From assembly GCF_040115645.1 (NCBI RefSeq), contig NC_089542.1:7068001-7132000 (forward strand): a DNA stretch of 64,000 bases. Direction: 5' to 3'. Both the position numbers and the translations under genes were made by a program. Position 1 is the stretch's first letter. Each line of letters opens with the position of its first letter. The notes beneath the pieces were generated by a model, which was given only the letters and a program-made list of their open reading frames with translations, did not search any database and had not been told where the DNA came from. Below, one piece after another: positions 13,074 through 25,100 of this stretch. This DNA is from Euwallacea fornicatus (lineage: Eukaryota > Arthropoda > Insecta > Coleoptera > Curculionidae).

Positions 13074-13380
13074 TACGTGTGAACGGTAGTGTATAAGTTA
13101 TATAAATACATTTTCATTTTTCGAAGTAAAAAAATTATAAGACTAATGTCTAAAGTAACAACAAACGCTAAAATAATACTGCACAATATGTAAAATATAA
13201 ATTATTACAATTAAACTAAAAATATAAAAATTAAAAAAACAACGAAAAATAACTTGTATGTATGTAGATACATACGTATATATATTATCACTAACACTAA
13301 TCTCAAGTTACAACTAAAGAACTATACAAACATGCAAAAACTATTATTGTTTCTAGTGTGTGTTGTCGTTCGAACTTTGT

Positions 13381-13400
13381 TACTATTATTATTATTATTT
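13381..13400. repeat. ATT microsatellite
   Basis: Short run of TTA/ATT triplets in AT-rich spacer just left of a Tc1-like element. It has no other content. Confidence 0.7.
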
Positions 13401-13453
13401 TTGGCAACAACATACGAGCGCAACAGTGAAACGTATTATGGCGCCTAGAGGTA

Positions 13454-15115
13454 CTCACAAAATTGACTGTGCATAATGCAAAAATTGATAAATTTGTAAA
13501 AAGTAAATATTACTACATACATTTTTTGTTTTTTGAAAATCTATACTTACTGAAAATAAGTGTAATATGTGCTACAAAACAATGCACCAAAATAATTCTA
13601 ATACAATAAAAATAAATAACAAACAATACTAAGCAAAAAGAGTAAGCACAAAATTAACCGTACAAACACAAATGTGTATATGATATAGTCACTTATTTGA
13701 AGAGGTTTAAAAATAACAATTAACATCTTCAATACTTGATAACACTTCCCTTTGCCTCCATTACGACCATCAAGCGAGTTATCAATTCTACCAAATTTTC
13801 TAGTCCCAATGAAAGAAATGTTTTCCCATATGTTAAAAACTATTTAAAAAATGTTTTCTAAATTGCTGAAGTTGCTGCAATTTTGCATTTCATTTTTTTT
13901 AATTTGCCACAAATTATCAACCAGGTTAGGATCTGGCAATTACGGTGGAGGATTTAATAATTTTGATGCCTTATACATATATTAACCAAAGCTTTACAAT
14001 GCCAACGGTGTTCGTCGAATCATTGTCCTGATCAAAATAAAATAATCTCAGCATGTTCCATTTCTCTGCTGATGGTCGCGAATCGGCTCTTAAAATATCA
14101 AAGTAGACATTTTTGTCCATTACTCCTTTACTTTCCTTAAGTTGCCGATACCATTCGGACTCATAGCACTTCATAACATTAACGATCCACCTGCATGTCT
14201 TACTGTTTTCTTTATATTTTTGTCCTGAAATTGTGTTTGGTTTCCTCCATACGATTTGTCTTCCATTCGATCTAAATAAGTTCATTTTCGTTTCGTTTAT
14301 GAAAATGACAATATTTCAAAACTCAATAGACTTTTCTCGATACTTTCTTGCAAAATTGAACCATTTCTGTTTATTATTTCTTCATATAAAAAGTTTCTTC
14401 CTTGCTATTCTGCCATTAAAGCCGCTTTTTCTGATAACTTTTCTTACTCTTTCAGTTGGTGACACAAGTTTGCTAATTCTCTAGTCTACTTTTTTATTAA
14501 TTTAAGAACACTTTTCTTCGGATGAAGCTTTAATTCTCGTGCAATAAATCATTCATCTTTTTCAAAAGTGATCTTTTTTTGTCCTCTTTTAGGCTTGTCT
14601 TGTACCAATTCTTGATAACGATATTTGTTTATTATCCACTCTACTGTGGAATGTTCCCTTTCTATTAAATTACCGATTTCTCGCATAGTTTTTCCCATAC
14701 GATAAAGCTTTATTATTAATTTGAGCGTCGCGATGTCGGTTTGCACTCTTTTATTTGCCATTTCTAACACATTCATGGAATAAATGAAATAGTTGAATAA
14801 TTTTAGAATCCACTTATCAATTTCGAAGGAATTTACAAAAAAATTGTTTTGATAAATATTTACAGCTAAAATAAAAAAGAATATCATGTCCTGTACGGTT
14901 ATTTTTATGCCGAAATTTTTTGCTTATTATTGTTTTCAAATTATTTTTATTGAACTGAAATTATTTTAGTACATTTTTTGTATCATATATTTTATATTTA
15001 TTTTCGATAAGTATAACTTTTTAAAAAACGAAAAAATATACGTAGGTATATTTATTTATTTATACATATATATATTCAAATTTGAATTATGTACGGTCAA
15101 TTTTGTAAGTAACTG
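13454..15115 (-). mobile_element. Tc1/Tc3-like element with doubled binding sites in its ends
   Basis: Flanking TA dinucleotides at 13452-13453 and 15116-15117 bracket inverted ends: left CTCACAAAATTGACTGTGCA, right (reversed) CAGTTACTTACAAAATTGAC. A second inverted pair, roughly GCAnAAAAnTAACCGTACA, lies inside at about 13648 and about 14900. Repeated motifs at outer and inner positions of each end recall the IR/DR arrangement of Tc3 and Sleeping Beauty-type elements, where each copy binds transposase. The transposase inside is dead. Confidence 0.75.
13729..14761 (-). pseudogene. Transposase pseudogene of the 13.45-15.1 kb element
   Basis: It starts at MANKRVQTD (ATG at 14759-14761) with a helix-turn-helix block (KLYRMGKTMREIGNLIE) and a PKRGQKK linker. 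It then breaks at stop codons and a frameshift. A long catalytic-core piece resumes with NETKMNLFRSNGRQ, runs through KAALMAE-like and VNVMKCYESEW segments, and ends with DQDNDSTNTVGIVKLWL, the degraded DNDPKH site. A NLVDNLW-type C-terminal third and the stop codon lie near 13729. It is a Tc1-family enzyme with several stops. Confidence 0.8.
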
Positions 15116-16080
15116 TATATCGCAGCGGTTAAGTGCAAAGGATTAAAACCGGGGATGTGCGTCAAACATTCTTTCTGAGAAAGGTCTTTGGTGTTTCGGA
15201 GTACCGACTACCTCCTCTAATTTTTTCACTCACCAAAAACGAGGCACAACTCTTTGAAATTGTGGATACAAAATTTTCGGCACTTTCACCAAAGCCGCTA
15301 GAATATTTCGAGATTAAAATCAGCAAACGCGATAAATTTAGATGCACGCCACTGGTTTTTTGAACCATCTGCCCATCACCGCCTTATTTAGTACCCTTAT
15401 GTAGTGTAAGAATCACAACTAATCAGTGAAATTTTAACTTTTAAAGTCGGTCACAATCTGAGTGACTTATTATAGATTTTTTCCAGGAAGAGTGCTTAAA
15501 TCGTGATTAAAAAAAATCTTTTTTATTTCGGTGCATTTGCTCGCCTTCGCCACTTCTTCGCTTTTTGCCCTCTGATTTAATAGGATTAGAATCGCCGGTC
15601 GAATCTTGATAACATTATGGGACGAAGGTGACCTGTTTGTATTTCAATCTAAACTCATTTATATGCAAAAATACCACGAGTAGTTCCTTACAATGTGACC
15701 GTAGTAGATTTAGCAATTTCGTCAACTAATTTTTTGCGAACATTCATTTGGCAGTAATTGCGATTGCATCCTGTGCAAACGAAATGTACATCCATCACCA
15801 TAAAAACGTTACCCGCTGCAATGTGCTTTCATGATCGTCTCTAGTAAAATGTAATGAAAACATGCATTAAATTGGGGTTCAACGATGTTGTCGTGTTCTA
15901 AATTGTCACTAAGGAAGTCCTACATCCTTGAAGCGCCATGCCATAAACCCCCATTCGATTATATTAATATAGCCTGACCAATCGCCAAAATGTCAAGGTT
16001 TTCATGTCATTATTATTATCAAGTTAGAATAAAAATATTCTAATTTATTTATAATAATAATAGTTAAAAAAGGGCAAACA
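15116..16080. other. Spacer, no gene recognised
   Basis: An open frame of 76 codons runs plus-strand at 15133-15363 (overlapped by an antisense frame of similar size). Its base composition is slightly coding-like, but no family is recognised and no splice partners are evident. The 15.66-16.0 kb stretch may be old transposon DNA. Confidence 0.3.
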
Positions 16081-16350
16081 TCAAGGTTCGAGAGTCTCTT
16101 GTCCTAGTAGCAGTAGCAACTTCAGTGACAATACCGACGAGATATTATGCAAGGGTTTCTTCTGTCTAGAGTCAGAGCCCACCCTATTACGGCCCTGACG
16201 CAACGACCGTTTCCTCGTTCTATTAAAGACAATTCCGCAACACCGCGCAAGGTACCAGAGAACCACCGGACAGAGCTTAATTAAACAGTTTCTTAGTTGC
16301 ATGCACCTGAAAGCGTGACCGGGTACACTGAGAAACATGCAGCAGCTCAT
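16081..16350. other. GC-richer block of unknown nature
   Basis: About 270 bp stand out as clearly less AT-rich than the surrounding kilobases. Both strands contain long open frames, but neither gives a recognisable protein. It could be a fragment of an unrecognised repeat, an untranslated exon or a promoter. Confidence 0.3.
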
Positions 16351-16554
16351 CCTTCCGAAAGAAATAATCGTTTCAGCATCGCTATCTGAAATGATTTTGT
16401 TAGTAAACGTGCACGCATTTACTTCTTTACTGATAATACGTACACAGAGAGATTCATTCAGTGAGGTGAAATTCCAGACTTACAGCTCAAATACCATAAT
16501 TTTATTTAAAAAAAAAGATACCTTATTAATCTTAAAAGCCATTAACAAATGAAA

Positions 16555-16840
16555 AATAACTCTTATTTTAGCAGCTGTTCAAAATTACCTCCTTCCATCT
16601 CAATGCACTTTACTATCCTGTTCCTTAAAGATTTTTTCACTCTAATTTGTATTTCCTCGTTGTTTCTAAATTCATCAGTTGCTTGTTGGACATTTTACCA
16701 TAATTCTTTACGAGTATTAATTCTCCTTTTGTAAGCTATTGTCCTCATACCTGACTTTATTGAGAAGTCCAACGGGTTAAGATCTGGACTTCCCACGAGT
16801 CATGGAAACTCACTTTCACGATTGATGATGATGATGATGA
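16555..16840 (-). pseudogene. C-terminal relic of a DDE transposase (second family)
   Basis: The minus-strand translation begins GSPDLNPLDF (the conserved region after the second catalytic Asp) and runs to IVKCIEMEGGNFEQLL, the family's characteristic C-terminus. One stop codon interrupts it, and the N-terminal two thirds are absent. Confidence 0.7.
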
Positions 16841-16846
16841 TGATGT
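16824..16846. repeat. GAT microsatellite
   Basis: Seven or so GAT triplets in a row directly beside the transposase relic. Confidence 0.85.
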
Positions 16847-18090
16847 GGAGAAACGTTAAAATGTAGGCGCGCTAGCAGCCACCATCGTTTTTGAGGATTT
16901 AAAATAATACGACACAAATTAGCTTATGGGTAAAAATCTGGCAAATGAAAGAGATGTCGGGAATAAACGAAAATACCTTTGTTGAGCAAAAATAGACATT
17001 TTTTCATTATGTTGAATAGATTTGACCTTAGTTGTACTTAGAAAAAATTACCCAAATACACCGATGGGTTGTTATTAGCGACCTTTAGGAACTACGTAAA
17101 AATTAAATCAAAATTCTTACTTGGCATCTTACAAAACCTAAGTATTCCAATTTTGGTGTTGATATGAAAACCTAAAAAGTTATTAAGGAATTTAAAAATA
17201 AAATTTCAACCTTTAACACCTCGTAATTCTGAAACACATAACATTGGTATAAGGTACGTTGGGTCCAATCGTCATATTTTGTTGTCTCCTATCTTGGATT
17301 TCGCCATGTCCCATTCCCAATTAATCGCCCTGTATAAGGTGTTTCTGAACACAGTGCCATAAATTCAACCACTTAATCTAGGTTCCAAAATATTGTGAAA
17401 ACTTCATATAAATATGTATCGACAGGCCCTTGGGTTTAAATATACAAGATGTGAACGATTGGTTAATAAGAAGGGGTTCTTATTAATATTTGCAGAATAT
17501 TTAGAAATAAATAAATGAAATTTTGTATTTTATTATAACTTTTATGCTCTTTTCGAATCTTTATAAACAATTGCGAAATTTTCCCAAGGGCGGGTAATGC
17601 AGTGCTTAAAATGTACCTAAATTTTTTTGTACTTAACTTTATTGACGTTTCTATAGGAAAAATATGAAATTTGAAGATTTTCGAATAAAAAAGGTACTCT
17701 TGTTGGAACTCGCAGTTTTCGAGAAAATTTAGACTTAAAATTTGGTAAATACTATTTTTTATTAAATGAACGTCAAGTTTAAACCCCAAAAACAATTAAA
17801 GTTACTTAGTTTAGAAGAGCGGAAATCAGTAATTTATTGTCTTACCAGAAACCTTTTAATATTTTTCAATTCATCGCTTTCTAAAATAATTATTCCCGCA
17901 GCAAAAAAACGACGACAATCTATAAAAAGTTGATTAATGAGGCCCCTGCGCAATAGTCGCTTACTGAGAATAATATAAGTCATATAATTGTCGTTTAAAA
18001 AACATATAAAAGTTTTTTTTCTAATTGATTTCTGCTGAACGAAAGCTGAGCCGATTTTGCTAGCTGTAGTATCGAGGCACATAAACATAG
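16847..18090. other. AT-rich spacer with unclassified repeats
   Basis: No gene seen. A CCCTGTATAAGGTGTTTCTG segment near 17330 combines two motifs typical of the TACAGGGTGT family and may be the abutting ends of two old copies. The long minus-strand frames at 17463-17795 and 17834-18088 are low-complexity AT translations. Confidence 0.35.
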
Positions 18091-18179
18091 ACAGACATTG
18101 CTTGTTTTTCAGTGTATTTTATTCAACTGCTACCAAACGAGTATTGTAGGTAGGAACGCGAGACACGAAACACCGGCAA

Positions 18180-18578
18180 TGTCCTACAAATACCTTTCTC
18201 CAGCCAGCGAGCAGTTTCAACAGGTTGTTGGGTTCGGTGGTACCGCCGCAATAATGATCGCGGTGTTCCAAGAGCCTTCATTGTTCGTTAGATGTTAATC
18301 GAATTTGGTGGCTTATTGTTTTGTGAGTGATTAACTTGCAGCAGCAATTTTTTGCCGAATTATTTCGCAGGTACCCGATAATGGAAAATGTATGTTCATG
18401 GGTACCACCAAACAACGACTCGACTTTTTCTGCAAAGGTAATAACAATAATTTCGAACACTGATTAAGGCGAGTTCCATTCTAATAGCTTTGTTTTCTAT
18501 TCCATAGGCATAACAAACACATCATTGGGTGGTACCGTTTGGCAGTTGAGAGCTCCCATTGTCGATGCGCAAAAGTAG
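18180..18578 (+). CDS. Candidate small multi-exon gene (uncertain)
   Basis: Two plus-strand segments have good splice signals: 18371-18437 (acceptor TTTCGCAG, donor GTAATA) and 18508-18578 (acceptor TCCATAG), joining in frame as VPDNGKCMFMGTTKQ through FFCKGITNTS to the end VDAQK-stop. An upstream segment beginning at the ATG near 18180 (MSYKYLSPASEQFQQ) could splice at CAG-GTTGTT into the first of these in phase, giving about 60 residues. I do not recognise the product. The local composition is less AT-rich than the flanks, which supports a real or once-real gene. It could equally be a pseudogene or chance splice signals. Confidence 0.28.
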
Positions 18579-19904
18579 GAATGTTGGCGATGCTGGACGG
18601 TGATAAAAGTTGAGGTAGGATGTCATTAAAAATAATTAATTACAACTATTAGATCATTTGGGCATATTTTTAGCATTATTCATGTAGTCAGATTTTTAAT
18701 TTGATTAATACAGTGTTGGTAACGATTTGTGATAGAGGTAACGTAGATGTTATAGGAACTTGTTTTTAATAATTATCATTAGAATTATATATATCCAAAG
18801 AAAAATGCTAATATGACATGTTCATAATCAAAACGCCTAAGTGACTATAGATTTCTTACTTTATAATAAGAGTCGCTGCATAATTCTTGGCTGTACCCAA
18901 GTTTATCCTAACAGGTGCTCAACACACAGACAGTTTCTTTCTAAAAATTTTGATTAAATGTTGAATTTAGAAAATTTTAAATTGCACTCTGGTTTTTAAA
19001 ATCTGGCATTATCAGCTAGTGATTTGGAGAATATTTAAAAGGGTTCCAATACTACATGAAAGCACTTTAGTACCATATTTTGACAACAACATAAAAATTT
19101 AAGCGTATTTCGTTCATTAATTTAGCCAAAAAATTCTACACACAAGGAAAAAAGCGAAGAAACTTTTAAGAGCAAACCAAAAATACAAAACTTTAGAGAG
19201 AAACGAGTCTATAAAATGTCTAATTCACTATTTTTTTATTGGAAAAACAAGGGTGTATCAAAAACGTTCAGAATACTCTCAAATATTTCGCATTAACCAA
19301 ATTTGGAAATTGTTACGTCTCACAACATGTGCTACGTCTTTGATTAAGTGGTGTATTTAATGTTCCAACATATATCTACATATATAATTAATTACTCTTC
19401 TGTTAGGAAATCAGAAGCTTCTTGAAAGATCCAAAATCTTGCATGAATTTGTATTTTTATTAGAAAATCATCAAGTTACCAAAAGTTGTTTGAAAATGAG
19501 AAATTTTCTAGAGAAGTTCCAGAATTTCAGATTAATATAATTTGAAAATTGGTTACGTTTCCCAAAACTCGTTACTTCGCTAATTAAATGATAAATCTAA
19601 CACTTTGGAATATATCTATGGAATTCATTCCGTTGGCGGATTTCATAAATACGCACCCATAATAGAGTTTATTTAACAATTTAGCAATTTATCATTCATA
19701 GAGGACAAAAAGTCCAGCATAAATTCGTTAAAAATTGAAGGAAGTATTTTTCAGGAAAACGCTGGAACATTGTGTTTAGTTGTACATTTTTTACATATGA
19801 TGTATGTTATAACGTTTTTGAATTCTTTTTGACAAATTCTGAACATAATTCAAGTAACATACCCATGTCTCAATTCAAAAATTATTGAAATATTTGCAAT
19901 TAGA
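18579..19904. other. AT-rich spacer
   Basis: No gene or transposon terminus could be supported. The sequence just to the right belongs to a transposase relic, so part of this stretch is probably the rest of that element, decayed beyond recognition. Confidence 0.35.
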
Positions 19905-20140
19905 GTGGCCTACTAAATCCGCTGACCTTACTCCTATAGATTTTTTATGGGGTTATCTGAAACATAAGGTGTATTTAAATAACTTCAATAACATAGAAGA
20001 GTTAAAAAATAAAATTACTCAAGGAGCTCAACACATAGTTTCTCAAATAATATGAAAAGTTCTTGAAGAATTTGAATTGCGGCTTGCTCACTCTCAGTAA
20101 GTTAACGGCTCACAGTACGAACCAGTTCTATCATTTCATT
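19905..20140 (+). pseudogene. C-terminal relic of a DDE transposase (second family)
   Basis: The plus-strand frame reads EWPTKSADLTPIDFLWGYLK, then KVYLNNFNNIEELKNKI and a further conserved helix, with a stop codon before the end. This is the same enzyme family as the relics at 16.6, 27.6, 42.0 and 56.1 kb. Only the last quarter survives. Confidence 0.72.
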
Positions 20141-20427
20141 TTTCTATATTTTGTATTTTTTTTAATGTGTTGAACTTAGATGTAGATATGTTACATGAAA
20201 TATAGTCTGAATTTTAATAGAACTCAAAAATGTCGTAATATTCATAAGGTTTCGTGAAAAAAAATATAAAAAAGGATATCTATCTGGTACATGGGTAATC
20301 CTGTATACATGTCTGTTATGTTACAAAATGCACAACTATAAATCATATTTTCGACTTATCCCAGTATTTTCATGAAAAATATTTTCTTCAATTTTTAACG
20401 AATTTATGTAGGACTTTTGGCGCCCTA

Positions 20428-21372
20428 TATAAAGTGTTTCTAAAAGGTCTATACGAAAGCCTACCACAGATTTCTGAAGAGAAAACATAACGATTTACAC
20501 TTATCTTTCTTGGTCCAAAAGTGGACGGTCTTCAAAATAAAGGACAACAAAATGAAGATTGAAAAGATGAAAAAAGTTAATAACTTTAGCGAAAAATCAG
20601 AATTTATTTATATTTTCAATTCACATTGTAGAGGACGCTGTCAGCATTAGGTTAACCACTTTTAAAGTGACAACTTTTTTATCACCCAATATAAAATTTA
20701 TTTTCCTACATATTTTATAAAAAAAAAAGGTATGCCAATACGAGTCTTGACGGGGATTCCTTCTTGAGATATTTGAAATTTAAAGTTTGCTGTGTATCTT
20801 GACAAATAAGTATAAGGTACACATTATACAGTTGAAACTAAAAAAACCAAAAAATTCAATTAATCTTCAATTTTTGTCATTTTTTTAAAATCTTTAGCTT
20901 TTTATTTGATTATACCAATTTTTGTATCATTTATTTTGCTGTACTGCAGAAATAAATGTGTACTTTAAAGTAATTTTTAAAGACACGCAGTCAACTTTAC
21001 AGTTCAAATATTTCAAGCAGGAATGCTCAAAGGGACTTGTAGCAGGATACTTTTTTTCATAAAACATGCAGGAAAACACAATAAGTCATAAATAAATTTT
21101 ATACCGAGTGATAAAAAAGTTATGCCACTTTAAAGAGAAGTGACCTATCGCTGACAGCGCCCTATACAATGAGCATCGAAAAAATAAACAAATTTTAATT
21201 TCTGGCTCCAAAAAATCTTCGATGTGACAGCCTGTTCAGAAAATAGAATTACAAATCAAGTAATTTTTTTTTTTTTATTCTTCACTTTGAGGCCCTGTGT
21301 TGTTAAAACTGTCTATTTTTGGACTCAAGTAAATTAGATTAAATCGTCATGTTTTTGCCGTCATATTAAGAA
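20428..21372. repeat. Palindromic element, copy A of the family also at 28.3 and 34.6 kb
   Basis: Inverted arms meet near 20.9 kb. Paired landmarks include ATTTCTGAAGAGAAAACATAA on the left against the degraded right counterpart near 21350, GCTGTCAGCATTAGG (near 20640) against CGCTGACAGCGCCCTA (near 21150), and a shared TTTTTTATCACC block. The same landmarks occur in the same order in the copies at 28313-30745 and 34615-36824. The ends are eroded: the left end reads TATATAAAGTGTTTC, and the right end cannot be placed exactly. No coding content. Confidence 0.75.
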
Positions 21373-21442
21373 ACGTAAAGTCTCTCGTAACGAGTGCCAC
21401 TACATAGCATGACATTTCCTAATGAGTATCATATATCATTTT

Positions 21443-21545
21443 TTCTAATTGTATGTATCTAATTGTATGTATATGTAACATAATGTATGTAATTGTATGT
21501 AATGTTTCTAATTGTATGTATTTTTCTAAATGTATGTAATGTTTG
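21443..21545. repeat. Tandem-like AATTGTATGTA minisatellite
   Basis: At least six imperfect copies of an 11-14 bp unit around AATTGTATGTA, with variable spacing. Purely low-complexity. Confidence 0.75.
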
Positions 21546-22100
21546 CTGTACGAAGAATTTGTCGAAAGAAAATGGTATAAATTTGAGTATCTTTAAACTT
21601 CCTGTATCCGGGCGAGCTATAGGAACCCTTACTGCTACTAGCCTATGAATAAACCAAGTTATGCAGTGAAGGTATTTGATTTTATTATGAAAGTAGTTGC
21701 AAAATGAAAAAAATCCTCCTAGCTACTCGAACATTATCATGGTTCCGAATTCTAAAATTTTTTTCTACATTCTAAAAAAAATTGGAAACTGCACTCATTT
21801 TAAACTCATAATTATTGATATAAAAACCCTAGTAGTGGCTCATTATTACATTATTTAACGATCTTTGTTCTAGATTTTAGCCCATTAACTAAACAAGAGA
21901 AATCGCCAACCAATTACTACATAAAATCATCTGGAAATTAATTTAAATATGATCTAAAAAAGCTTCCTTAATAGCCGCTCATTGCTAGTTCGCCCGTTGG
22001 TGCAACCTTCACACTCCAATACTTCCGCAGATTAATTCGGTTATGATCACGCATAATTTACGGCTATTTGCTTGCTGACCTTCCTGTTTCCAATTTTCCA
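21546..22100. other. 5' flank of the FAM43-type gene
   Basis: AT-rich DNA. The last bases (TTTTCCAG ending at 22101) look like a splice acceptor just before the start codon, so a noncoding first exon probably lies further upstream. Confidence 0.45.
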
Positions 22101-22105
22101 GTAAA

Positions 22106-25100
22106 ATGGCCACTGACAAACCTGAGGACAAACGTCCCCTCAAAAAGAAGCTTTTTCCCATGCTCAACGAGCCACGCAAAGCTATCCAGAAAGACAAAAA
22201 GAAAACCTTCAAGTATGTCTTCAATAAAATTCGTCTGAAAAAGTGCGCCAGTGCCACCATCTCTAAACCCTTCCCCACGTATCATGTGGCTTATTTGGGG
22301 AATGTCGTCACTGGATGGGCAAAAGGGGATGGTTGCATCGAAAAACCCTTGGCGACCCTCTGGCGCAACTACATTCAATCCTCCCGTCCTGACGTCAGCA
22401 TGCAGCTCACAGTGTCCGGGGGAGGCCTCAAGGCTGTGACCAAGAATCATGGACTCACAGAATACTGGGCGCACAGATTGACTACGTGTGCAGCCCCTGC
22501 AGAATTCCCCAGAATATTCTGCTGGGTCTACAGGCACGAGGGACGAAGACTGAGGCACGAGCTCAGATGCCACGCAGTGCTGTGCGTGTCCACCGAAGTG
22601 GCTGTGCAGATCGAGAGGGAACTTAAAGACTTTCTGAGCAGAGCTCTGAGCGACTTCAAGAAGGAGAAACTGTCGAGGCAGAACGCTCGGTTAAGTCTGG
22701 TAAATTGCATCAATGAGAACGCGAGCATGCCGAGGAGGAAGATCTTGCTTGCTGTGGGATACCACAATTACAGGTACAGTGGCGGATAAAAGTTTAGAAA
22801 CTTTTTTATTTTTAAGTCAGTTGAAATTAAAGACAAGTTATCAAGGTGTTGTTGCTACGTAATAGTAGTTTTTCATCAGATTGATTATTAAAACGCATGG
22901 TTAACGAAATTAATATTGGAAAAAAATAGTTATAGATAAAACGTATTTTTGAGTCGTAAATAAAAGTTTCTAATCTTTTATCCAAAAGAGTTAATATTAC
23001 AAGAAAAAACAAGCTTAATAGTATTTGATACCATATCCCTTCGAATTAACCACTGCCTGACATCTTCTAGGCGCTGAATCAACAAGATTGATACAAATTT
23101 CCTTGCCAATTTTTGTTATACTATAAATGTTCAATAGGGTTTAGATCGGGTAAATACGACGGTCATTCAATTACATTCACCCTTTTATAAAAAAAAACAA
23201 TTTTTTATTAACGTGAAAGTATGTTTTAGGCCATTATCTTGTTGGAATCTCCAACGAATTCATACTCTGCGTATAGCAACATATTATACTCTAATATATG
23301 TATATCAGCAATGAAATTTGTCAAGTGTTCCTTGTACTTCCACAATGGGTTCAATATCTGACGGGCTGAAGCCACCCCAAATCATAACACTACCACCTCC
23401 GTGTTTAAGCGTTGGTACTTGGTATCCGACGTCGTATCTTTCTCCTGCCGGCTGTCTTACATAGTGTCAACCATTCGATTCCAATATTTTAAATTAACTT
23501 TCGTCACTCTAAAGCACGGTATGCCATTTTTTAAATGTACAGTCCAAGTGATTCCGAGCAAACTACAAAGGACCCTAATGCTCTTTTTTTGGTAAATAGG
23601 GGTTTTCGTGATAGTGACCCTTCCAAAAAGCCTATTCTGCATAATCGACGTCTCACAGTCCTTTTGCTTAACTGGAGATAAAATTCTTCTGAAATTTCTT
23701 GATTAATTTCTCAAGTTGACTTGCGAGAATCTTTTTGTGAAATTCTTTTTATCGCTCTATCAATTGTGGAGGTAGTTTTCCGTGGATGCCTTGGACTTTA
23801 GGATCTTGTAAGACTTCTGTCACCACTACGAGAAGCAGCTATAATTTTCGATAGGGCAGTTTTGCTAACTTCTATATTTTTGGTAACAAAAACTGATTTT
23901 TGATCACTTTCATGCAATTCACTTATCTGTTGTTTTAAATTATTTGAAATACACTTAGCTTCACCCATGACTTATAGTATTATCACTGGCAATTCACCCA
24001 AAATATTTTTATACGTTGAGAGGAGGAACATGAATGAAAAATTTCTAAATTTTTGTCAACAGAAAAACTTATCTTGCCTCAATGATAAACATATACAAAT
24101 CTAGTATAATAAATAAATTCATATAAGAACGGCACAATTAGTGAATAACAATTTTATGTATATGAGGGATTTCCCAAAAAGTATATTTCAACAAAAATTT
24201 AAAAATATAAATGTTACTAAAGTTTTGTCAGCAACTCTAGGTAATCCGTTTTATTTCTCATTTTTAGTTTTTTAGTATGAGCAATTATTCAAACTCTTTG
24301 ACCTTTTCTGAGGAGGTTTGGACTTATAAGGCAAGCACAAATACTCTGGTTTACGTTCCGGTGCCAACTTTACCGATTATGTGAATTTGGGATAATCAAA
24401 TCGTAACAATAAACTAAAATGTATGTGGTGACCGGCAACATGAGACATGGGAAACACTGAAATTTGGGTCGAAAAACACATGCAATTTGATAACTGGAGA
24501 CACGCTACTGTAGTATTCACATAAGAACGGTGTCAAACTCAGTAGACACTCAAAACCCAATTCACACAAGTGGGTACGAAATTTCTGAAACATCAAACAA
24601 TGAGTACTTTCATATCGACAATATTAATCTGGATCGACAAATCGATCGAGAAAGAAGGGATTGCAGTGAAACCACAAATTACAAAAAAAAACCACCTACA
24701 ACACTGGATTGCTTAATTGTTTATGATAGCTTAACTTTAATGAAAATTTTTAAATTTTTCATAATTTTCAATTCAAAACATTTTAAAAACTAAGATATTG
24801 ACACACCAACTCAATCTTTCGGTCGAAAAGCTTTTACTCAAATTACTTTTCAAAAACAGTACAAAAATTGAGCAAGCAGTTTTTCACGAGAATGGTGACT
24901 TCGAATTTTCCGCTTTGATTTTTTAAGGAATGAAGGTTCTAACTTCCGGGTTAAGTCGATTTACATATTTACTATTTTCCATAAATGCGAACAATCCTGC
25001 CCTGATAAAAGGTGACGTCATATGCCCGTAACGGATTTTCATGAGTTATGCTGAACATGATCCGAAATTCAAAAGTTGTTGAACATTTAGTTCGAAATTA

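Noticed and set aside
17463..17795. Phe/Ile/Lys-rich 110-codon minus-strand frame
   Set aside because: Its amino-acid composition is what AT-rich noncoding DNA yields by chance; no splice sites or family.
22064..22573. 169-codon minus-strand frame
   Set aside because: It is antisense to exon 1 of the FAM43-type gene and has no family resemblance; the sense strand carries the PTB domain.
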